DNA from: Dehalococcoidia bacterium
Lineage (GTDB): Bacteria > Chloroflexota > Dehalococcoidia > Bin125
NCBI GenBank assembly: GCA_022825265.1
Contig: JAJDXE010000013.1
Location: forward strand, 278,904 to 342,903
Length of the DNA: 64,000 nucleotides
Direction: 5' to 3'
The translations under genes were made by a program, and so were the position numbers. Positions 35,618-42,571 of the stretch are shown in pieces. Under the pieces are notes generated by a model that had not been told where the DNA came from, made no database searches, and saw nothing but the letters and a program-made list of their open reading frames with translations. Within the stretch, counting starts at the first letter, position 1, and each line of letters begins with the position of its first letter.

Positions 35618-36355
35618 ATGGTTCGCAAGCGAATGCTGGAGGATGACGCTCGCCGATTGCTGGGCGGCTCACCGGTGGCAATCGTCAGCACCAACTGGCG
35701 GGGGGTGGGGAACGCGGCGCCGATCGCCTGGTCGATGCCGGTGTCGGTCAACCCGCCGCTGATCGCGATCGCGGTGCATCCCTCTCGCCGCACGCACGAC
35801 ATGATCAAGTTCGGCGAGGAATTTGCGATCAACATTCCTTCCAAAGTGCTGCTCAATCACACGCAATGGCTGGGGATGGTATCGAACACGATTGGCGACA
35901 AGCTGGAAGCCTCGGGCGTCCCAACGTTTAAGGGCAAAGAGATCGACTCGCCGTTGCTGGAAGGCTGCATCGGCTGGATTGAATGTACGCTGCATGACTT
36001 CTACACGATGGGCGATCATACGTTGTTCATCGGCAAGGTCGTGTCGGCCCAGGCCGACACCGATGGGTTCGACTTCAACACTGGCATGTGGGCCCTGGAC
36101 GATGATGAGTACAAGCCGCTGATGTATCTCGGCGGCCGCAGCTACAGCATCATGGATGATGGCTTTGACGCCACCGTTGAGCAGCGACCGGTCGAGCAAA
36201 TGCTCGAAGAAGGCATCGGCCGAGAGCTTGAGGAGGCCGAGGCGGAGCGCCGAATCAAGCGTGAAGAGGAAGCGGAGCGTCGTGAGGAAGAAGAGCGCCG
36301 CGGCGAGGCCGAGCCGGATACCTCCAGCCTGCCGCGCGAGTTGCCCGACGCGTGA
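35618..36355 (+). CDS. Flavin reductase-like (FMN-binding) domain protein
   Basis: A 245-residue protein of the flavin reductase-like split-barrel family: SPVAIVSTNWRGVGNAAP, SVNPPLIAIAVHPSRRTH, then a YLGGRSYS segment near the end of the core. It may reduce or bind FMN and could supply reduced flavin to the luciferase-like monooxygenases nearby. The last ~45 residues are an unusual Glu/Arg-rich helical tail, probably a coiled coil. The start is set by a leaderless promoter. The downstream DNA methyltransferase starts within its stop codon (GTGA). Confidence 0.85.
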   Translation: MVRKRMLEDDARRLLGGSPVAIVSTNWRGVGNAAPIAWSMPVSVNPPLIAIAVHPSRRTHDMIKFGEEFAINIPSKVLLNHTQWLGMVSNTIGDKLEASGVPTFKGKEIDSPLLEGCIGWIECTLHDFYTMGDHTLFIGKVVSAQADTDGFDFNTGMWALDDDEYKPLMYLGGRSYSIMDDGFDATVEQRPVEQMLEEGIGRELEEAEAERRIKREEEAERREEEERRGEAEPDTSSLPRELPDA

Positions 36356-37191
36356 GCCGGGAACCGACCGCTCGGATCATCGAGGGAGACAACCTGCCGT
36401 TGCTTCGCGCGTTGCCTTCGGACAGCGCGCAGCTCGTCTACACCGATCCGCCGTTCAACACCGGCAACGTGCGCTCGTACCAGCGGCTTCGAACAACTCA
36501 GGACGAGCAGGGCGAGCGCACGGGTTTCGGCGGGCGTCGCTATCGGTCCGAGGAGACTTCGTCCTACTCATATGGCGACGCATTTGAGGAGTACATCGAC
36601 TTTCTCTCGCCTCGGCTGGCGGAGATCTGGCGGGTGTTGCGCCCCGACGGCACGTTGTACCTGCACCTGGATGCTCGCGAGGTGCACTATGTGAAGGTGC
36701 TGCTGGACGGCATCTTCGGGCGGGACAGCTTTCTCAACGAGATCATCTGGGCCTACGACTTTGGCGGCCGGCCCAAGCGTCGCTGGCCGGCCAAGCACGA
36801 CAACATCCTCGTCTACGTCAAAGATCGGGAGCGATACGTGTTCAACCGTGAGGAGATTGATCGCATTCCGTACCTGGCGCCCGGGTTGGTGGGGAAGGAA
36901 AAGGCCGCACGCGGCAAGCTCCCGACCGATGTCTGGTGGCACACGATCGTTGGAACCAACGCCGGGGAGCGGACCGGCTACCCGACGCAAAAGCCGGTGG
37001 CGCTGGCAGAGCGCATCATCCGTGCGTCGAGCGATCCGGGAGAGCTGGTGCTGGATCCCTTTGCGGGCAGCGGAACGGTCGGTGCGGCGGCCGAGCTGTT
37101 GGGTCGGCGATACCTGCTGATCGACAGCAATCCTGAGGCGGTGGCCGTGATGCGAGAGCGGCTGCCTGAGGCAGAGGTCAGGGCACCGTGA
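36352..37191 (+). CDS. DNA methyltransferase, beta-type adenine/cytosine-N class
   Basis: 279 residues. Motif IV TDPPFN (D32-P-P-F35) is near the N-terminus and the SAM-binding motif I DPFAGSGT near the C-terminus, the beta-class order. A middle region would recognise the target. DPPF favours N6-adenine modification. It starts at GTG 36352, overlapping the flavin reductase stop by 4 nt. No restriction endonuclease gene is next to it, so it looks like an orphan methylase with a regulatory or protective role. The site specificity is unknown. Confidence 0.85.
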   Translation: MSREPTARIIEGDNLPLLRALPSDSAQLVYTDPPFNTGNVRSYQRLRTTQDEQGERTGFGGRRYRSEETSSYSYGDAFEEYIDFLSPRLAEIWRVLRPDGTLYLHLDAREVHYVKVLLDGIFGRDSFLNEIIWAYDFGGRPKRRWPAKHDNILVYVKDRERYVFNREEIDRIPYLAPGLVGKEKAARGKLPTDVWWHTIVGTNAGERTGYPTQKPVALAERIIRASSDPGELVLDPFAGSGTVGAAAELLGRRYLLIDSNPEAVAVMRERLPEAEVRAP

Positions 37192-38236
37192 TGTTCGGCG
37201 CGCATTCCTTCATGAACAGGCTCATGGATTTGGTCACCTGATCGTGCGGGATGATTCCACCCGCGTTGCACCAGGTGAGGAAATGTCCGACGCCGTAGCG
37301 CGCGGCCAGCCCTGACAGCGTCTCCGTGACTTCGTCGGGATTGCCAATCGCGCACAGCTGATCGACGGCCTCTTCGTAGCTCAGGTTCTTGTTTCGGGCG
37401 AGCAGGGGCGGGAGATCGTCGAGCGTGCCGCCTCGTTTGAGCCAGCCGCGGGTTCCGGTATCCGTAACAACCTTCATGTAGCTCATCAGGCTGTCGCGGA
37501 CTTCCTCGCGGGCAGTCTCGGACGATTCGTGGACGTGAACCGGCAGCAGCAGTCCGGCATCGGTCGCCGGAGCGTGGGGACGAGCCTGGTGATAGATCGA
37601 GAATCGGTTGTCGAGGTCTTCGTCGAACGCGGTGATCGGGCTGGCGAAGACTCGCCAACCCTCGTTGGCGGCGCGGACGAACGACTCATCGCTGTTGGCC
37701 GCCATGCGCAGCGGCGGGCCGGGACGTTGGATCGGCTTGGGCACGACCTGGACATTGTCGTAGCTGAAGTGCTGGCCCTGGAAGTTGACGGGATCGTCGG
37801 ACCAGGCCTGGCGGATGACGGTGAGCGCCTCATCGAAGCGCTCGGCACGATCGGCGATGCGGACGTTGAAGCCGTTGAAGTGCTCGGCGATGCTGCCTCG
37901 ACCGACGCCGTATTCGAGTCGGCCGCCGGAGATGATGTCCACCGTCGCGGCGTCCTCGGCGGCGCGGATCGGGTCGACGAGCGGCAACAGGGCGACGCCG
38001 GTGCCCAGCCGGATGTGCTCGGTCTGGGCGGCGGCGGCGGCCATGGTGACCATCGGCGAAGGCAGGACCGAGAATTCGCGGACGAAGTGCATCTCTGCCA
38101 GCCAGGCGGCGTCCCAGCCGATGCGGTCGGCATGGACAATCTGCGCGATGGTGTCGCGGTAGCGTTGCGGCACGTCCTGGCCGTCGGCCTGAGGCAACTG
38201 AAAGAAGAGCCCAAACTCCGCGCGTTGACCCGGCAT
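37178..38236 (-). CDS. LLM-class flavin-dependent oxidoreductase
   Basis: A 352-residue luciferase-like monooxygenase. The family pattern is visible in GRLEYGVGRGS, AWSDDPVNFQGQHFSYDNV, and PGPPLRMAANSDES. It would use reduced FMN or F420 and oxygen to oxidise an organic compound. The start at 38236 (MPGQRAEFG) follows GGAGAG; the upstream TTG is less likely. Its 3' end overlaps the DNA methyltransferase by 14 bp in convergent orientation. Expanded flavoenzyme families are a hallmark of SAR202 genomes. Confidence 0.9.
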   Translation of the reverse strand: MPGQRAEFGLFFQLPQADGQDVPQRYRDTIAQIVHADRIGWDAAWLAEMHFVREFSVLPSPMVTMAAAAAQTEHIRLGTGVALLPLVDPIRAAEDAATVDIISGGRLEYGVGRGSIAEHFNGFNVRIADRAERFDEALTVIRQAWSDDPVNFQGQHFSYDNVQVVPKPIQRPGPPLRMAANSDESFVRAANEGWRVFASPITAFDEDLDNRFSIYHQARPHAPATDAGLLLPVHVHESSETAREEVRDSLMSYMKVVTDTGTRGWLKRGGTLDDLPPLLARNKNLSYEEAVDQLCAIGNPDEVTETLSGLAARYGVGHFLTWCNAGGIIPHDQVTKSMSLFMKECAPNITVP

Positions 38237-38350
38237 CGGTGCTCTCCGCTCGTTCAAACGCTCGTCAGGGCAGGCTAACCCACGCCCTCACGGGCGGCGC
38301 CGCAGACCTATACTCGACGCCAAACGAACCACGAGACGAGAGGTCGATTG

Positions 38351-38935
38351 ATGACCACGGCGACATACACGATCCAGGATTTCGTTCGAGACGCGCAACG
38401 TATCGCTGATCGGGGGGATTCCGATGACCGCCAGATCGCTCAGATCGCGGGGCCACTGGAGAGGTTGATTCAGCGCAAGGATTGCCTGCTCGATCTGCCG
38501 GACTGTGACACTGCCGACCCGGAACAGGGATTTGTGATCCATCGATCCGACAATCTGACGGTGTCGGCGGTCGTCTGGCAGCCCGACTCCGGCGCGCCGG
38601 TGCACAATCACAACGGCTGGGCCATGGAAGGCGTGATTTCCGGAGTGGAGTTCAACCGGAACTACCAACGCATCGACGACGGCATGACGCCGTGGCGCGC
38701 GGAGTTGGAAGAACTGGAGCCGTCGCTGGTCCCGGCAGGCGAGACGACGTACCTTCGCGAGCCGCCGGCGGACATCCACGCGGTGGAAATCAACCAGGGC
38801 AAGACCCTGGCGATTCATGTGTACGGGCTGGATCTGCTGAGGCAGTGGCGATACCGATTCAATCTGGCAACCGGAGAAGTTGAACCATTCGGCATGCGGA
38901 CCAGGCGACAACTGGACGCCGCGAAGCGAGACTGA
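38351..38935 (+). CDS. Cysteine dioxygenase-family (thiol dioxygenase) protein
   Basis: A 194-residue cupin of the cysteine dioxygenase type. The iron ligands are visible as H85 and H87 (PVHNHNGW) and H143 (DIHAVE), with AIHVYG afterwards. It should oxidise cysteine, 3-mercaptopropionate or a similar thiol to a sulfinate using O2. GAGAGG precedes the ATG; TATACT at 38309-38314 may be its -10. It leads a plus-strand run with two SDR genes. Confidence 0.85.
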   Translation: MTTATYTIQDFVRDAQRIADRGDSDDRQIAQIAGPLERLIQRKDCLLDLPDCDTADPEQGFVIHRSDNLTVSAVVWQPDSGAPVHNHNGWAMEGVISGVEFNRNYQRIDDGMTPWRAELEELEPSLVPAGETTYLREPPADIHAVEINQGKTLAIHVYGLDLLRQWRYRFNLATGEVEPFGMRTRRQLDAAKRD

Positions 38936-38959
38936 CGCACTCCAGAGAGGAGGCTCGTG

Positions 38960-39733
38960 ATGGGCAAGCTTGATGGACAGGTGGCGCTGATTTCGGGCGC
39001 GGCCAGGGGACAGGGTGAAGCGCAGGCCCGACTGTTTGCTCGTGAAGGGGCGGCAGTTGCGCTGGGCGACGTGCTTGAGGAGGACGGACAACGCGTTGCC
39101 GAGAGCATCAACGACACCGGTGGACAGGCGATGTTCCAGCGTCTCGATGTGACCGAGGCTTCGAGTTGGAGCTCGATGGTTGATGAGACCGAGTCGCAGT
39201 TTGGCCGGCTGGACATCCTGATCAACAACGCCGGCATTGCAAGGGTGAAGCTGATCGAGGAGTCTTCGCTCGAGGACTATCTCGAAGTGATCCGGATCAA
39301 CCAGGTCGGCGTCTGGCTGGGGATGAAGGCAGCGATCGCGGCGCTCAAGGAGGCGGGCGGCGGTTGCATCATCAACACGTCGTCAACGGCCGGGTTGGAA
39401 GGTTACTCAGGGCTGGGCGCGTATGTGTCGTCCAAGTTCGCGGTGCGCGGCATGACCAAAGTCGCCGCACTCGAGCTAGCCCCGTACAACATTCGCGTGA
39501 ACTCGGTGCATCCGGGACCGATCGATACACCGATGATCCGTGATCCGCAGATCGCGCGACGGGATCCCGGCGACGTGTCGTTCGCGGGTCCAATTCCTCG
39601 TGTGGGGCACGTCGACGAGGTGGCGAAGATGATGCTTTTCATCGCGGCGGACGCGACGTACAGCACGGGGTCTGAGTTCTTGATCGACGGCGGCGTCACG
39701 GCCGGTTCGATGATTGCACGATCCCAGGACTGA
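38960..39733 (+). CDS. SDR-family oxidoreductase
   Basis: 257 residues. The cofactor motif is SGAARGQG and the active site YVSSK, with NNAG at LINNAGIARV. Ser/Gln replace the usual Thr/Ile in the TGxxxGIG motif (SGxxxGQG), a feature shared with the next gene. GAGGAGG is 6 nt before the ATG. Likely NAD(P)-dependent reduction or oxidation of a hydroxy acid or steroid-like molecule. It shares long identical stretches with its tandem paralog. Confidence 0.9.
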   Translation: MGKLDGQVALISGAARGQGEAQARLFAREGAAVALGDVLEEDGQRVAESINDTGGQAMFQRLDVTEASSWSSMVDETESQFGRLDILINNAGIARVKLIEESSLEDYLEVIRINQVGVWLGMKAAIAALKEAGGGCIINTSSTAGLEGYSGLGAYVSSKFAVRGMTKVAALELAPYNIRVNSVHPGPIDTPMIRDPQIARRDPGDVSFAGPIPRVGHVDEVAKMMLFIAADATYSTGSEFLIDGGVTAGSMIARSQD

Positions 39734-39776
39734 GCAGGTTCGGGCCGCGTTTCGCACGGCATCTAGGAGGAACGAC

Positions 39777-40547
39777 ATGGGCAAGCTCGATGGACAGGTT
39801 GCGCTAATCTCCGGCGGAGCCCGAGGACAGGGTGAACAACAGGCGCGCCTCTTCGCGCGTGAGGGCGCGGCGATTGCGATCGGCGATGTGCTCGAGGATG
39901 ACGGCAACCGGGTTGCCGAGAGCATCAACGACACCGGCGGTCAGGCGATGTTCCGCAAGCTGGACGTCTCCGACCAGTCGAGTTGGGCCGAGATGGTCGA
40001 TGCGACGACGGATCGGTTCGGCAAACTGGACATCCTGATCAACAACGCCGGCATCTTGCGCAACGGGTCGATCGAGGACACGACCCTGCAGGAGTACCTG
40101 GAGATCATCAAGATCAACCAGGTCGGCGTGTGGTTGGGGATCCGAGCGGCAGTCAAGGCGATGCGCGAAGCCGGCGGCGGCTGCATCATTAACACGTCGT
40201 CGACGGCCGGACTCGAAGGCTACCCCGATTCGAGCGCATATGTCTCGTCGAAGTTCGCGGTTCGGGGCCTGACGAAAGTTGCGGCGCTGGAGTTGGGGCC
40301 GTACAACATTCGCGTCAACTCGGTTCATCCCGGTCCGATCGATACGCTGATGACGACGAGTGAGGACACACCGCGCAGGCCGGACGGCGACGTGCCGGTT
40401 CGGATGGCGATTCCACGATTCGGTCGAGTCGACGAGGTGGCCAAGATGATGCTCTTCATCGCCGCCGAGGCGACCTACAGCACGGGAGCGGAGTTTGTGA
40501 TCGACGGCGGATTGACTGCCGGACGGTCGTTAGAGGTTGGGGAGTAG
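39777..40547 (+). CDS. SDR-family oxidoreductase (tandem paralog)
   Basis: 256 residues and closely similar to the preceding SDR from MGKLDGQVALISG through the YVSSKFAVRG segment. It diverges mainly in the loop after HPGPIDT, which forms the substrate lid in SDRs. Tandem duplication with lid divergence suggests related but distinct substrates. TAGGAGG lies upstream of the ATG. It converges with the VOC gene whose end is embedded in a palindromic repeat. Confidence 0.9.
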   Translation: MGKLDGQVALISGGARGQGEQQARLFAREGAAIAIGDVLEDDGNRVAESINDTGGQAMFRKLDVSDQSSWAEMVDATTDRFGKLDILINNAGILRNGSIEDTTLQEYLEIIKINQVGVWLGIRAAVKAMREAGGGCIINTSSTAGLEGYPDSSAYVSSKFAVRGLTKVAALELGPYNIRVNSVHPGPIDTLMTTSEDTPRRPDGDVPVRMAIPRFGRVDEVAKMMLFIAAEATYSTGAEFVIDGGLTAGRSLEVGE

Positions 40548-40569
40548 TTCCCACGTTCATCGGGCCCGG

Positions 40570-40603
40570 ACCCTCACCCCAACCCTCTCCCACGGGGAGA
40601 GGG
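40570..40603. repeat. Palindromic repeat at 3' end of VOC gene
   Basis: CCCTCTCCC-ACG-GGGAGAGGG (40583-40603), with a CCCTCACCCCAA flank. This type of element is widely dispersed in bacterial genomes. It supplies the last codons and the stop of the VOC gene. Confidence 0.65.
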
Positions 40604-40957
40604 AGCCGAGAGCGGCTTGGCGAACGAGAGTTCGTGGCCGTCGGGATCGACGATGTGGAAGTAGCGCTCTCGCCAGGGGGCGTCTCTAGGTTCGAACTCA
40701 GGCTTGAGTCCGGCGTTGACTGCGTTTGCGTGAAAGGCGTCGACATCGTCGACGTAGAAGATGGCCCTTCCCCAGAATCCGGATCCCGGTTCGGCGGCAA
40801 TCAGGTTGAGATAGCTCTCACCGGCTCGATATGAGGTGAACCCGGCCTGCGGGCCTCCGTAGATCTTCACGAATCCAAGTGATTCATAGAAGGTCGTGGC
40901 GGCCGTCATGTCGGCGGTGGCGAGCGTGACGGCGCTGAGGGACGTGACCCCTGGCAT
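40574..40957 (-). CDS. VOC-family (glyoxalase/dioxygenase-fold) protein
   Basis: 127 residues with the VOC pattern: LATADMTAATTFYESLGF, FYVDDVDAF, then HIVDPDGHELSFAKP near the C-terminus. It probably binds a metal and acts on small oxygenated or electrophilic compounds. The last ~10 residues (SPRGRGLG) come from a palindromic repeat, so the natural stop may have been overwritten. It starts 2 nt after the upstream VOC stop (TGACCATG), so the two are translationally coupled. Confidence 0.85.
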   Translation of the reverse strand: MPGVTSLSAVTLATADMTAATTFYESLGFVKIYGGPQAGFTSYRAGESYLNLIAAEPGSGFWGRAIFYVDDVDAFHANAVNAGLKPEFEPRDAPWRERYFHIVDPDGHELSFAKPLSAPSPRGRGLG

Positions 40958-40959
40958 GG

Positions 40960-41370
40960 TCAGGTCAGATCCGTAAAGGGGTTGTAGGCGAGTTCCCAGA
41001 GATAGCCGTCGGGGTCGGCGAAGTAACCGCTGTATCCGCCCCAGAAGACTTCCTCTGGCTGCTTGACCAGCGTCGCGCCGGCATTGGTCGCTTCTTGCAT
41101 CGCCTCGTCAACGGCCTCGGCCGAAGGCAGGTTGTGAGCCAGGGTGATGGTCGGGGTCCCGGCTGCGGGATCGGCGAACGGGACATCTGCTTCGTCCGGA
41201 AACTTGTCCCGTCGGTAGAGCGAGAGCCAGGCGCCCTCCAGTTCGAGGAAGCAGATGTTGTCGCCCTCGTTGTAGTTGGGCGCGGGCAGGCCGAGTCCAT
41301 CTCGGTAGAAAGTGACGGAAGCTTCGAGGTTAGACACGCCAAGCGTGATGATGCTGATTCTGGGTTTCAT
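40960..41370 (-). CDS. VOC-family (glyoxalase-like) protein
   Basis: A 136-residue VOC protein: LGVSNLEASVTFYRDGLGL at the N-terminus and a GGYSGYFADPDGYLWELAYNP C-terminal half typical of the fold (long motif at residues about 108-130). It may be a lyase, isomerase or resistance protein. TACCCT lies exactly 6 nt before the ATG with no Shine-Dalgarno, so it is probably a leaderless transcript. It starts 20 bp after the selenoprotein stop and is coupled to the next VOC gene. Confidence 0.86.
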   Translation of the reverse strand: MKPRISIITLGVSNLEASVTFYRDGLGLPAPNYNEGDNICFLELEGAWLSLYRRDKFPDEADVPFADPAAGTPTITLAHNLPSAEAVDEAMQEATNAGATLVKQPEEVFWGGYSGYFADPDGYLWELAYNPFTDLT

Positions 41371-41376
41371 GCAGTC

Positions 41377-41382
41377 AGGGTA
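41377..41382 (-). promoter_or_regulatory. Leaderless promoter -10 box of VOC gene
   Basis: On the minus strand TACCCT, then GACTGC, then ATG at 41370. Spacing is exactly 6 nt. Confidence 0.55.
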
Positions 41383-41390
41383 CCCCTGGA

Positions 41391-42497
41391 TCAGGGAGTG
41401 GCCGCGTCCACGCGGCGCTGGATAGCAGCGAAAGTCGTGCCGGCGTTCTCGCCGTTGACGAGAATCCGAGGACCGTATGAGATGCCAATCCGGCGCGCGG
41501 CATTGACGTTGTTGTTGTGCTTTTGACGGGTCGCTGGGTCGTCATAGCACTGCGTGAACGCATCAGCGTCGAGACCGATTTCCCCTGCATAGCTAATGAG
41601 TTGATCGCGTCGGGATGCCGAACTCTTGTCGATCAGGAAGCGGTCGTGGAACTCCCAGAATGCGGCGCCATTCTGATCAATCGCGCACACCATCGCATAG
41701 CCAACTCGCTCGGCAGATGCTCCGGTGTACGCGATGTTGACAAACCGGAACCGGGCGATGCCGGTGCGGACGTACTCTTCAATCACACGCGGCTCAACCT
41801 GAGCCGCGATTCTTTGGCAACTCGGTCAAAATGGATCGCCGTATTCAACGATCAGAACAGGCACGTTCGGGTCGCCGACGGTGTCGCCTACGACGATCAG
41901 ACCGTCCCGGTGACCGCCTGAGATTCTCTCGTGGTCGTCGGCCTCTTCAGTCTCCTCGCTGGAGCTTTCTTCGGCATCCGTGTCTCCGCTGTCGGTGTCG
42001 TCCTCCGTATCTGGAGCAGGTTGATCATCTTGCTCTTGCTCGTCATCAGCTTCAGGAGCGGGAATGCTGACCGGTGTGCTGATTAGCCAGCGTCCGACGG
42101 CAGTGGACCGAGGGAAGAAACGGCGAGACGGGAAGTATTCCTCACGCGGGTCAACAGTGCGAACGCCGAACTCGACCTGCGTGTCGCCATCGCGTCGCGC
42201 GATGATGTTGACCTCGGTGCCGTTGACGAGTTCCAGCGGTGAGCTGACCCTCCAACGTTCATCATCGATTCTGGCGGAGAACACGCGCTGTCGCGGCAGG
42301 ACGTTGCCCTCTGACGTGCGCAGACCGAACTCGATGTCGCCATCGGCTTGGCGTTGGGCTCGGACTTGGACTTGTTCGCTGTGGCCATCGTCCTCCTGCG
42401 CCTCGACAGGGGATGGAGGGGCCAGGACGGAGAGCGCAGCGACGGCCAAGACCGCCAGCGCGCCAAACAGGAGCGGGCGGGTGAGCGTGAACGTCAT
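41391..42497 (-). CDS. Putative exported selenoprotein: DsbA-like thioredoxin-fold protein, Sec in UxxC
   Basis: A continuous frame of 368 residues with one UGA (41826-41828), read as Sec224. It has a signal peptide (hydrophobic 8-26, likely cleavage after VEA near 33) and two beta-rich repeats (about 43-90 and 95-145; 'dGdiEFGlRT ... lPrqRvF ... WrvSsP'). A very acidic linker (148-190) leads to a DsbA-like domain (about 200-368). That domain reads GDPNVPVLIVEYGDPF-U224-P-S-C227, then IEEYVRTG, AFWEFHDRF, EIGLDADAF, and GPRILVNG with the cis-Pro. Relatives have Cys at position 224. A SECIS-like hairpin follows the UGA. Likely an extracytoplasmic thiol-disulfide oxidoreductase. A nonsense mutation is the alternative. 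Confidence 0.8.
41788..41808 (-). promoter_or_regulatory. Putative bacterial SECIS element
   Basis: In the mRNA a perfect 9-bp stem (CGCGGCUCA with UGAGCCGCG) is closed by a GGU loop. The stem begins 17 nt after the UGA and the loop 26 nt after it. Known bacterial SECIS elements place a short apical loop with an early G about 16-37 nt after UGA. There is no U tract, so a terminator is unlikely. Confidence 0.78.
41826..41828 (-). other. In-frame UGA, predicted selenocysteine codon
   Basis: It occupies the first-Cys position of the CxxC active site (F-U-P-S-C). The frame continues without any other stop to 41391, and the translation on both sides fits one DsbA-like domain. Confidence 0.8.
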
Positions 42498-42514
42498 CGT
42501 CAGCGAAGCATACG

Positions 42515-42546
42515 ACAACGGGCGAGGTGACTACCCCGCCCGTTGT
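42515..42546 (-). terminator. Hairpin after luciferase-like gene
   Basis: ACAACGGGCG (42515-42524) pairs perfectly with CGCCCGTTGT (42537-42546), loop 12 nt. It lies between the monooxygenase stop and the selenoprotein start, so the selenoprotein gene probably has its own promoter (TATGCT on the minus strand at 42507-42512). Confidence 0.6.
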
Positions 42547-42571
42547 GGCGTTTGGCCTTGCCGTTGTTCGC

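Noticed and set aside
41391..41786. Separate 131-residue DsbA-like gene starting at GTG 41784-41786
   Set aside because: It would lack the first strand and the CxxC active site, and it has no ribosome site. It is better explained as the part after Sec224.
41788..41808. The hairpin after the UGA as a plain terminator of a 223-residue protein
   Set aside because: There is no U tract. The frame continues in register into conserved DsbA sequence, and the first ORF would end exactly at the active-site Cys.
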